The notes beneath the pieces are model-generated. The model made no database searches and was not told the DNA's origin. It worked only from the letters and a program-made list of their open reading frames with translations. This document shows positions 1 to 6,103 of a stretch of 13,411 nt of DNA, one piece after another. The stretch is from Saprospiraceae bacterium. GTDB taxonomy: Bacteria > Bacteroidota > Bacteroidia > Chitinophagales > Saprospiraceae. The stretch is from assembly GCA_025455635.1 (NCBI GenBank), contig JALOMF010000043.1, positions 1-13,411 on the forward strand, given 5' to 3'. Position numbers and translations under genes: made by a program. Each line of letters begins with the position of its first letter. The first letter of the stretch is position 1.

Positions 1-345
1 ATCCCCAACTTCCCAAACTACCGCCTCGGCACGGGCTACCCTGTCTGCGACAGCAACATCGTCTATGTGTCGAGCGGGTACGTGCCGCCGCCCGTGGAGG
101 AGGTGCGGGTGTGGCCCAACCCCGCCACCAGCGAGGTCACCGTCTCGCTGCCAAGCACCCTGCCCAAGCCCAGCACCTGGCTCCTCTACGACCAACTAGG
201 CCGGGAAGTCCTGACCGAGCAAATGCCAGCAGGGGCAATGGAACAAGAAATAAATGTTGGGAATATTCCGCCGGGAATGTATTTTTGGCGGGCAATGTCA
301 GAAGGAGCCTTGATAGGGAGCGGCAAGCTCGTACTGGCTCGCTGA
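1..345 (+). CDS. C-terminal part of a T9SS type A sorting-domain protein
   Basis: The reading frame is open from the first base, so this is the last 114 residues of a larger secreted protein. It begins with a stretch (NFPNYRLG, then a Cys) that often precedes the sorting domain in Bacteroidota secreted proteins. Residues from about 32 to 114 form the type IX secretion C-terminal domain: VRVWPNPATSEVTV is the classic start, LYDQLGREV the middle strand, and a closing strand with GMYFWR then GKLVLAR ends the protein. Such domains direct export across the outer membrane by the type IX system and are cleaved at the surface. The ORF could be read from a GTG at 67, but the upstream codons are in frame and family-like, so that start is not real. 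The passenger function lies outside the window. A strong terminator follows 64 bases after the stop. Confidence 0.9.
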   Translation: MPNFPNYRLGTGYPVCDSNIVYVSSGYVPPPVEEVRVWPNPATSEVTVSLPSTLPKPSTWLLYDQLGREVLTEQMPAGAMEQEINVGNIPPGMYFWRAMSEGALIGSGKLVLAR

Positions 346-409
346 CCACCTCAGATTTGACCAAAGATTCTCACCTTTTTACTTTATACAAGCATCATTC
401 AACATTTGC

Positions 410-446
410 AACCTGCAAGCAGCCCATCTGCTCGCAGGTTTTTTTT
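410..446 (+). terminator. Rho-independent terminator after the T9SS gene
   Basis: A 7-bp outer stem (AACCTGC at 410-416 with GCAGGTT at 434-440), one A/C mismatch, and a 5-bp inner stem (AGCAG 418-422 with CTGCT 428-432) close a 5-base loop. The right arm runs into an uninterrupted T tract ending at 446. It terminates the plus-strand gene. The minus strand has no T tract past the stem, so it is probably one-directional, although it also lies just beyond the end of the convergent peroxidase gene. Confidence 0.88.
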
Positions 447-467
447 CATTTTAAGGTGCCGCCCCCC

Positions 468-1598
468 TCACTCAAACGGATTCGCAAACGCCGGATTGTC
501 GTAGTAGCTCGTATCCGTCAGCGTGTGCAGGAAGGCCACGAGCGCCTGCTTGTCGTATTCCGTGAAGTTCTGCGGGCTGATGGAGAGCAGCACCACATTG
601 TCGGCGTAGTGGCCGCCAGATACGTAGTGGTCCACCACTTCTTCGAGGGTCTGGAACATGCCGTTGTGCATGTATGGCGCCGTGAGGGCGATATTGCGGA
701 GCGTGGGCGACTTGAACATGCCGTTGTCGGTGAGGTTCCCGGTGATGGCACCGAGGCCCTTGTCCGGGAAGTCGGACAGGGAGGCGACTTGGGTGATGGC
801 GTTGTTGCGGTAAACCTCGGAACTGTACAGTGCCCCGCCGTCGTGGCAGTGGGCGCAGTGGCCAGTGGCAGCGCCCGGCTCGCCCAAGAGGTCGTCGTAG
901 AATATCTTTTGCCCATCCACTTCCAAGTCGGTGAGCAGGAAGGGGTCAGGGTCTTGCTGGAACTTCTTTTTGTCGTAACGGGAATTGGCACTGATGAGGG
1001 TTCGCTCGAATTGCGCCAGCGCCTTGGCAGCGAGTTCCTTGGTGATTTCATTGGAGTTTTCGATGCCGAATGCCTCCCTGAAACGCTGCTTGTAGTCGGC
1101 GTGGCGTCGTAGTTTCAGTTCCACATTGTCCCAGATTTCGGCCATTTCCACGGGGTTCTCAATGGGGTGGAGGGCCTGGTCTTCGAGGGTCTGCGAGCGG
1201 CCATCCCAAAAGAAGCCCTTGGTCTGGAAGCCCACGTTGAGGAGCGACATGGAACTGCGGTTGCCCACCAGCCCGCCCACGCCCGGCGGGAAGGCGGTAT
1301 TGTCGTTGAAGCTGCGGGTAAGCAAGTGGCAACTGCTGCACGAGATGGTGCTGTCTTTCGACAGTATCGGGTCGTAGAAAAGCCTGCGCCCCAGCTCGAT
1401 GCCCTGCACGGTGAGCGGGTTATCGGCAGGGATTTCCATAGACGGCAAGCCAGGCGGGATGGTCAGCTCATGCGGCGTTGGGTCGTAGGGAATGCCCGTG
1501 AGGTCTTCGCCCGACGGGGTCGGTGTGCCGTTGTCGTCGTCCTTGCAGGACATTACACCTAAAGTAGCGATGATGGCTAGAATGACAAGTTTCTTCAT
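468..1598 (-). CDS. Di-haem cytochrome c peroxidase, MauG/MbnH type, lipoprotein
   Basis: A 376-residue enzyme of the CCP/MauG family. The start chosen is the ATG at 1598, which opens MKKLVILAII and a lipoprotein signal peptide with lipid-acceptor Cys18; an ATG 11 codons upstream only adds a polar extension before it. Two c-type haem sites are visible: CSSCH at 87-91 and CAHCH at 248-252. The conserved FFWDGR (129-134, with the inter-haem Trp131) and APYMHNG (308-314) blocks are present. At the place where classical bacterial peroxidases carry the axial Met, the sequence reads EVVDHY, giving Tyr325, as in MauG. That suggests a protein-modifying or bis-Fe(IV) enzyme rather than simple peroxide removal; the alignment was made by eye. 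It is last in a minus-strand cluster behind two MbnP-like lipoproteins, 81 bases after the nearer one. This matches the MbnH-MbnP pairing, where the enzyme oxidises a Trp of MbnP. It is expected to be anchored in the periplasm or on the outer membrane. Confidence 0.9.
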   Translation of the reverse strand: MKKLVILAIIATLGVMSCKDDDNGTPTPSGEDLTGIPYDPTPHELTIPPGLPSMEIPADNPLTVQGIELGRRLFYDPILSKDSTISCSSCHLLTRSFNDNTAFPPGVGGLVGNRSSMSLLNVGFQTKGFFWDGRSQTLEDQALHPIENPVEMAEIWDNVELKLRRHADYKQRFREAFGIENSNEITKELAAKALAQFERTLISANSRYDKKKFQQDPDPFLLTDLEVDGQKIFYDDLLGEPGAATGHCAHCHDGGALYSSEVYRNNAITQVASLSDFPDKGLGAITGNLTDNGMFKSPTLRNIALTAPYMHNGMFQTLEEVVDHYVSGGHYADNVVLLSISPQNFTEYDKQALVAFLHTLTDTSYYDNPAFANPFE

Positions 1599-1679
1599 GT
1601 TAGAAATGGGAATTTGGGTGAATTGGGGCAATTGGTGTAAATGGGAAAGGCATTTGCCAGTGGCGGGTTGGGGCCAAGC

Positions 1680-2459
1680 CTAAAATTGCAGGGCTTGCTC
1701 CCAATGCCCCATCAGGCGCTCGGCCAGTGGAAGGTCGGAGAGGGACTGCGTGTCCTGGTTGTCAGGGTCAGAGAGGTCAAGCTCCACGCCGTTTTCCACA
1801 TAAATATTGAACACGTCGGCCACGAGGTCGAGGTCGAAAGTCTGCCCGTCTTCGAGGTTGAAGGATTTCAGTTTGGTGACGCTGGTCAGCACAGCATCCA
1901 TGCCGGGGTGGTGCTCAAAGCCCTGGTCGTTTTGGTCGAACGTGCCATCCCCGTTTTTATCATAAATGCCTTCCGACTTCATGAAAATATAGCTGTCCCA
2001 GTCGCTCCAATAATGGGAGGCAAAAGCTTGGCGGAGTGGGCTGTCGGTGGGCAGGTTGCCAGATGCAGCGTTGTTCGATTCTTCCGACACCCCAAAGTCA
2101 ATCTTGATGCCTTTGTAGGTGCCGACTGGTACGTTTTCGTAGTTGCGCACCAACGGTGTTTGAGCCGCAGCGAGGTCGAGGTTGTCCTTGAAATCAAAGA
2201 ACTCCACGGCTGACAGCAGGTGGTCGGTCGTAGAGCCTTCGCCCAGCAGGGTGATTTTGGAGGCGAAAAAATTGAAGTTCTGGAACCGGATGGCGTTGCC
2301 GCTGGGATAGTCCAGTGTTTGAAACAACACAAATGGCGCTCCATCGTACGTTGCTGAAAAATGGAGGTTGACGGTGGCTGTGGGGGTCTTGGGGGATTCA
2401 TCGTCCTTGCACGAAAATGCGAAGACGGCTAGGAAGAGTAGGAATGCAAATTTTCTCAT
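1680..2459 (-). CDS. MbnP-family lipoprotein (substrate-type partner of the di-haem enzyme)
   Basis: A 259-residue lipoprotein. The ATG at 2459 gives MRKFAFLLFLAVFAFSC with lipid-acceptor Cys17; the longer reading uses a TTG three codons earlier and is less likely. The body matches the MbnP family: VNLHFSATYDG at 30-40, FNFFASKITLL at 62-72, GTYKGIKIDFGV at 113-124, then the signature HYWSDWDSYIFMKSEG (149-164) with Trp151 and Trp154, followed by a His pair in FEHHPG (181-186). Family knowledge: MbnP is the partner of MbnH, which converts one Trp to kynurenine; both occur in methanobactin (copper) operons and widely outside them. Which Trp would be modified here is inference. An EF-hand-like loop (DKNGDG then Asp175, 167-178) is inserted between the Trp motif and the His pair. 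The gene lies between the peroxidase (81 bases downstream) and a second MbnP-like gene (53 bases upstream), probably one operon. Confidence 0.88.
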   Translation of the reverse strand: MRKFAFLLFLAVFAFSCKDDESPKTPTATVNLHFSATYDGAPFVLFQTLDYPSGNAIRFQNFNFFASKITLLGEGSTTDHLLSAVEFFDFKDNLDLAAAQTPLVRNYENVPVGTYKGIKIDFGVSEESNNAASGNLPTDSPLRQAFASHYWSDWDSYIFMKSEGIYDKNGDGTFDQNDQGFEHHPGMDAVLTSVTKLKSFNLEDGQTFDLDLVADVFNIYVENGVELDLSDPDNQDTQSLSDLPLAERLMGHWEQALQF

Positions 2460-2512
2460 GATTGACAAATGGTTAACGGCTGTTTAGTCAAGTATTGCCA
2501 GCAAAATTACGC

Positions 2513-3358
2513 CTATTCCAGTTTGATGGAGGTGACCGAAATCGCATTGGACAGTTGGCTGTCAATTTTTTCCCGCATGACCGCCTCCGAGTCGTTTTTG
2601 AAATCAATGTCCCGGAAGAGCGTCATGTAGTTCATGCGCAGCGTGAGCTTGATATTGAAACCCCGGTCAATGCTCGTTGGTTGTTCAAAATCGAGTGATA
2701 TTTGTTTGCCTTCGGTAAAAACAAAGTCAATCGGCAGCGTACCGGGCAGGGTATCGGGCCGAATGCTCAAATGGACGGGCAGGTAGCCCACGCCGTCGAG
2801 GTAGCTGAGGGAGTCGTTTTCGGCAGCGAGTGGGTGGCCCGCCGTCAGCGTGTCCACCCAAGCCTGCTGCACGGTGGGGCTGAGGCCGAGCAGGAATTTC
2901 ACGCCCGTGAACTGTCCGTCGGTGCGCACCGTGCCCAAGTTTGCGGCAGCGAAAATCTCCCGGTCGTGCTTCGAGTAATTGTCTTCCAAGTACACCGAAT
3001 CGCCGCCTAGCAAGGGCAGCCAGAACGAGTCCTGCACACCTATTTCCAAGCCGTCTTCCCGCACCAGTTTCAAGTCGGAAATGAAGAAACGCCCTCGGTC
3101 AAAATAAAAGTAATGGTTGGTATCCAGCACCGACTGGTACTTTTTGTTGTAAAAAATGGTCATGCTCGTATCGGGTTGGTTCGCTGGCGCAATATGGTGC
3201 TGAAACAGCAGCGATAGGACTGGGTACTTGCAGCAATTCGGGCAAGGGTCGTCGGCGCTCACGTCGTAATTCGTCGCCTCCAGGTCAAGGCAGCCTTCCT
3301 TTGGCTCATAGCAGCCCACGAAAAGAAAAAGTACCAGCAAAAAAAGCCAAAATCGCAT
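2513..3358 (-). CDS. Divergent MbnP-like lipoprotein with N-terminal Cys cluster
   Basis: A 281-residue lipoprotein. The frame is open far upstream to 3544, but that part overlaps the DUF58 gene and crosses a repeat; the ATG at 3358 opens MRFWLFLLVLFLFVGC, a good lipoprotein signal with Cys16. After it comes CLDLEATNYDVSADDPC (23-39) and CPNCC (39-43), the Ala-Thr-Asn-Tyr, Asp-rich, Cys-containing segment often seen at the start of Bacteroidota surface lipoproteins. The rest follows the MbnP pattern: LSLLFQHHI (48-56), GRFFISDLKLVREDGL (89-104), GQFTGVKFLLGLS (148-160) and a terminal beta-rich part. The Trp-rich YWxxW block of its neighbour is missing. It probably leads the MbnP-MbnP-peroxidase cluster. 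It may be a binding partner or structural subunit rather than an oxidation substrate, which is inference. Its 5' side carries a heptamer array and a long inverted repeat. Confidence 0.78.
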   Translation of the reverse strand: MRFWLFLLVLFLFVGCYEPKEGCLDLEATNYDVSADDPCPNCCKYPVLSLLFQHHIAPANQPDTSMTIFYNKKYQSVLDTNHYFYFDRGRFFISDLKLVREDGLEIGVQDSFWLPLLGGDSVYLEDNYSKHDREIFAAANLGTVRTDGQFTGVKFLLGLSPTVQQAWVDTLTAGHPLAAENDSLSYLDGVGYLPVHLSIRPDTLPGTLPIDFVFTEGKQISLDFEQPTSIDRGFNIKLTLRMNYMTLFRDIDFKNDSEAVMREKIDSQLSNAISVTSIKLE

Positions 3359-3364
3359 AATTGG

Positions 3365-3403
3365 ACGGTAGTCGGTTAACGGTGGACGGCTGACGGTGGA
3401 CGG
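3365..3403. repeat. ACGGNNN heptamer array upstream of the MbnP-like gene
   Basis: Five 7-bp units in register plus a partial one: ACGGTAG, TCGGTTA, ACGGTGG, ACGGCTG, ACGGTGG, ACGG. It begins 6 bases before the start codon of the minus-strand MbnP-like gene (3358). Units of the same family occur at 5273-5307 and 8644-8689. The last 25 bases are also the left arm of an inverted repeat. Confidence 0.85.
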
Positions 3404-3441
3404 GATTTCGTGGGAACCGTCCACCGTCTGCCGTCCACCGT
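3379..3441. repeat. 25-bp inverted repeat (hairpin) made of heptamer units
   Basis: The left arm 3379-3403 and right arm 3417-3441 are complementary over 25 bp with a single mismatch (the central T of CTG), closed by a 13-base loop. Both arms are built from ACGGTGG-type heptamers, the right one in reverse complement. The right arm ends directly against the stop codon of the DUF58 gene (3442-3444). It could act as an mRNA-stabilising or terminating hairpin between DUF58 and the MbnP-like cluster, but no T tract follows on either strand, so intrinsic termination is doubtful. Confidence 0.85.
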
Positions 3442-4371
3442 TTATGCTCTCATTTTTGAACGCTTCACGAGCCAAGCTTGCAGGATGGGGCGGAACCCTT
3501 GGTTGATGTCGGCCTCCACGAAATCCACTTTGTACTGCATGCACCTTAGGCGCAGCTCGTCCTTGAAGGCGGCCACTTGTTTCACGTAAGTCTCCTTGAC
3601 TTGGTTGGGTTGCAGGCGCAGTTGCTCGCCCGTTTCCATGTCAATGAAGAGGTAGGGGCGGTTTTCGTACTCGAAGTCAATCTCCAGCGACTTGTCCACG
3701 GTGTGGAATAGCACGACCTCGTGCTTGGCATGCTTCAAGTGCTGGAGTGCCGAAAACAAAGCCTCCGACTGGTCGGAATGCTCGAACATATCGCTGAAAA
3801 TAACCACCAACGACCGCTTGTGGATGCTGTCGGCAATCTGGTGCAGCGCCTTGGCCGCCGAGGTAGTGCGGTTGTGGGCGTTGTTCTCGATGGCCTGTTG
3901 GAGGTAGGTCAGCAGCAGGCGGTAATGAGAGGTGCTGGCCTTGCAGCGGGTATGCGTTTTCACCTCGTCCTCGAAAATAGTGAGGCCGAAGGCGTCCCGT
4001 TGTTTCATCAGCAGGTTCATCAGCGCCGCAGCGCCCAGCGCCGAAAACCGTAGCTTGTTGGTGTAGTTCGGGCTGTCCTTGGTCACTTCCGGGAAGTACA
4101 TCGAGGAGCTGGCGTCCACCACGATTTGGCAGCGGAGGTTGGTTTCTTCCTCGAATTTCTTGGTGTACATCCGGTCGGTGCGGGCATACACTTTCCAGTC
4201 AATGTCCTTGGTCGTTTCGCCGGGGTTGTAGAGGCGGTGCTCCGCAAACTCCACCGAAAAACCGTGGAACGGCGACTTGTGCAGGCCGATGATAAAGCCT
4301 TCCACCACTTGCTTCGCAAGTAGTTCGAGGTTGCCGATGTTGCGGACTTGGTAGTTGTCGAGTAAAACCAT
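3442..4371 (-). CDS. DUF58 domain protein (vWA-like fold)
   Basis: A 309-residue protein of the DUF58 family, normally found with a MoxR-type AAA ATPase and Bat proteins. The N-terminal half shows the family block: GLHKSPFHGFSVEFAEHRLY (29-48), PGETTKDIDWKVYART (50-65), and the strand reading DASSSM (86-91), a DxSxS metal-site motif of the von Willebrand A fold. A second vWA strand ends in FSD (192-194). No transmembrane segment is evident, so it is a soluble cytoplasmic form. MoxR and BatA/B/D partners are not in the window; the only related gene is a BatE-like protein about 3.5 kb away on the other strand. The start at 4371 is the natural family start; a GATTKCG heptamer array lies 5 bases before it. 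The molecular role of DUF58 is not well established; chaperone-like assembly of protein complexes is the usual suggestion. Confidence 0.92.
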   Translation of the reverse strand: MVLLDNYQVRNIGNLELLAKQVVEGFIIGLHKSPFHGFSVEFAEHRLYNPGETTKDIDWKVYARTDRMYTKKFEEETNLRCQIVVDASSSMYFPEVTKDSPNYTNKLRFSALGAAALMNLLMKQRDAFGLTIFEDEVKTHTRCKASTSHYRLLLTYLQQAIENNAHNRTTSAAKALHQIADSIHKRSLVVIFSDMFEHSDQSEALFSALQHLKHAKHEVVLFHTVDKSLEIDFEYENRPYLFIDMETGEQLRLQPNQVKETYVKQVAAFKDELRLRCMQYKVDFVEADINQGFRPILQAWLVKRSKMRA

Positions 4372-4376
4372 TTTTC

Positions 4377-4411
4377 GATTGCGGATTTCGGATTGCGGAT
4401 TTCGGATTTCG
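4377..4411. repeat. GATTKCG heptamer array before the DUF58 start codon
   Basis: Five perfect 7-bp units: GATTGCG, GATTTCG, GATTGCG, GATTTCG, GATTTCG. On the minus strand it falls in the leader of the DUF58 gene, ending 5 bases before the ATG, in the region where ribosomes load. The unit differs in sequence from ACGGNNN but shares its 7-bp period. Confidence 0.88.
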
Positions 4412-4504
4412 GAACTTGTCCCGAAACCTCGGGATTGGGGGCGCTACTTTAAATCCAAGTGAAAAACGCTGCGAAGCTTAAAGTGTTGCGGTGTTGGGTT
4501 TGTA

Positions 4505-4526
4505 GTCGGGAACTTTAGTTCCCGAC
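4505..4526. repeat. Hairpin in the spacer between sulfotransferase and DUF58 genes
   Basis: GTCGGGAAC (4505-4513) and GTTCCCGAC (4518-4526) form a perfect 9-bp stem with a TTTA loop. It lies 33 bases past the stop of the minus-strand sulfotransferase gene. A second small stem, TCCCGA with TCGGGA, is at 4419-4434. Neither stem is followed by a T tract on the minus strand, so it may be a 3'-end stabiliser or weak terminator. Confidence 0.6.
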
Positions 4527-4558
4527 AGCTCAACTGTGAACTGAATCTCACCGCTAAA

Positions 4559-5314
4559 TCACGCCTTCAGCGCCGCCTCGTAGAGTTTTTCGTAAAACGG
4601 CTGGCAGCGCTCCGCAAGCTCCTCCAACTTCGGGGGCAGCGCCACGTTTTTTTCAATAAAAGGCTCAAAACCGCAGCTGCGGTGGACGTTGGCGTACCAG
4701 TACTTGGCCCAAACGCCGTCTTCGGGGCGGGGGCCAGGCTGCCATGTCAGCATTTTTTCATCAAAAAAAAGCCCAAGCCGCTCACAGAGCTGCGCAAGCA
4801 CTGAGGCCGGGTTCAGCAGCAGTTCACGGGCGTCCACCACGGCATCGAGGCAGTTGTTTTTTGTTAAAAAACCGAAGACCTCAGCCTGTTTTTCCACGCC
4901 GATGTCAGGCATGGTCGGGTTGGGGATGACCTTGGCGTAGCTGCCGATGATTTCACGGGGGTTGCGGATGAGCATCACGTTTTTGGTGCGCAGCATGAAG
5001 CCCCAGTCGAGGTGGATGAGGTGGTGGGTCATCTGCTTGAACAGCGCCACCGGGGTCGGGTATTCCCCAAAAATCACGTCCTGCACCACTTTTTCGCCAT
5101 CGTTTTCTTGCGAAGCCAGCACCTCGTCCGTACCGGGATGCCCCGCCTCCGAGTCGGTCTTGGAGAGGTAGTGGGCGTAAAGCGGCTCGTCCACCACGGT
5201 CGTATCAGAGCGCTGCGCAAAGCTATACATAAAGGCCGTGCTGATGTTGCGTGGGCTAGACCAGACGTTGATGCGGTGGACGGATGACGGTGGACGGATG
5301 ACGGTGGAGGGCAT
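4559..5314 (-). CDS. P-loop sulfotransferase-like protein
   Basis: A 251-residue protein of the sulfotransferase-like P-loop family. Visible are the 5'-phosphosulfate-binding loop INVWSSPRNISTAFMYSFAQ (15-34), the conserved DEPLYAHYL (42-50), and the 3'-phosphate site around IRNPREIIGSY (116-126) with Arg117 and Ser125. Family members transfer sulfate from PAPS or bind related nucleotides; some are annotated misleadingly as aminotransferase-like. The substrate cannot be read from sequence. The P-loop strand normally begins within a few residues of the N-terminus; here residues 3-14 are encoded by a heptamer repeat array, and the only ATG before the domain is the one at 5314. The start is therefore either repeat-derived or a non-ATG codon. 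The gene follows the membrane-protein gene by 11 bases, so the two are probably co-transcribed. Confidence 0.82.
   Translation of the reverse strand: MPSTVIRPPSSVHRINVWSSPRNISTAFMYSFAQRSDTTVVDEPLYAHYLSKTDSEAGHPGTDEVLASQENDGEKVVQDVIFGEYPTPVALFKQMTHHLIHLDWGFMLRTKNVMLIRNPREIIGSYAKVIPNPTMPDIGVEKQAEVFGFLTKNNCLDAVVDARELLLNPASVLAQLCERLGLFFDEKMLTWQPGPRPEDGVWAKYWYANVHRSCGFEPFIEKNVALPPKLEELAERCQPFYEKLYEAALKA
5273..5307. repeat. ACGGNNN heptamer array inside the start of the sulfotransferase gene
   Basis: Five 7-bp units in register: GCGGTGG, ACGGATG, ACGGTGG, ACGGATG, ACGGTGG (a 14-bp period alternating TGG and ATG endings). It covers codons 3-14 of the minus-strand sulfotransferase gene, downstream of its only ATG. 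Because 7 is not a multiple of 3, a change of one or two units would shift the frame. Confidence 0.88.
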
Positions 5315-5325
5315 TTGCGGCGTTT

Positions 5326-6078
5326 TTAAAAATGAAAATTAAATAGCTGAGGGGCTTGCAGGCCGATGGCAAACCGCAGCACCAAGCCCAAGGCAAGGCT
5401 GCCCCAACCAAGCAGAAAAATGGCCTTGCCCCATTGCCTCGCCTCCGTTGCGAAGGTAAAAAACTGTTGGCCTTCCATGTCGGTGGTGCGGTCTTTCCAG
5501 TAGTACCAAGCCATGCCCATGCCCCAGAGGAAAAACAAGAGGCTGATGAACAACCCGCCCAGCACCGCAAAAACAGCGTGGAGCAAGAGCAGGCCAATGC
5601 CCACGGGCTTGCCCGACCTGAGCGCCTCGGTGCGTTCTTGCTGGTAGGCCGCCACTTGCGAGGTTGGGACGACCACACCTTGTCTTTTCAGCAAAATTTG
5701 CGCAGCAGCAATGTCTTCTGGCGTCCATTCATCTGGCTTGCGCAATACTTCCAGCAATTCGGTAGCCGTGAACCCTTGGAAATAGTGGCTGTCGAGCAAT
5801 TGCGGATTGTCCTCCACCGACTTGGCGAGCAACTGCCCCACCCTGCCGAAGTCCACTGGCCGCAGTTTCACCACCGCAAACGGCGTAAGCCCCTGCCCAG
5901 CGATGGACTTGTCAATCAACAGCCTGCTTTTTTCAACGGAATACGGGATTTGGTGGGCATTTAGTAGGTTCTCAAATTCGACGACCTGCGACTCCATGAA
6001 GAAGTCACGGTAAAACTCGAAGCCGCCCGCCGGCCCTGGCGATGGCTCCATCAAATGGTCGTCGAGGATTTCAGGCAT
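5326..6078 (-). CDS. Unrecognised membrane protein with soluble N-terminal domain
   Basis: A 250-residue protein I do not recognise as a whole. Residues 20-90 (FYRDFFMESQVVEFENLLNA and following) have the look of a small ferredoxin-like domain of the DUF2007 signal-transducing type, which is a guess from the pattern of a short helix pair and 'inter-membrane position' residues, not a firm match. Residues 100-155 are helical and charged. The C-terminal part has hydrophobic segments at about 159-194, long enough for two membrane passes and ending in WYYWKD, and 218-240. Topology would leave the large N-terminal part in the cytoplasm, since there is no signal peptide. It is followed by the sulfotransferase gene 11 bases later and preceded by the VOC gene 25 bases earlier, all on the minus strand. 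Confidence 0.75.
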   Translation of the reverse strand: MPEILDDHLMEPSPGPAGGFEFYRDFFMESQVVEFENLLNAHQIPYSVEKSRLLIDKSIAGQGLTPFAVVKLRPVDFGRVGQLLAKSVEDNPQLLDSHYFQGFTATELLEVLRKPDEWTPEDIAAAQILLKRQGVVVPTSQVAAYQQERTEALRSGKPVGIGLLLLHAVFAVLGGLFISLLFFLWGMGMAWYYWKDRTTDMEGQQFFTFATEARQWGKAIFLLGWGSLALGLVLRFAIGLQAPQLFNFHF

Positions 6079-6103
6079 TTTAATTTATTAGCTGCTGGCC
6101 AGC

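Noticed and set aside
111..1112. 333-residue plus-strand ORF
   Set aside because: It is antisense to the peroxidase and out of frame with the T9SS tail; Arg/Val/Gly-rich, without domain signs.
3359..3544. 62-residue N-terminal extension of the MbnP-like protein
   Set aside because: It crosses the inverted repeat and the DUF58 3' end, and the lipoprotein signal starts at 3358.
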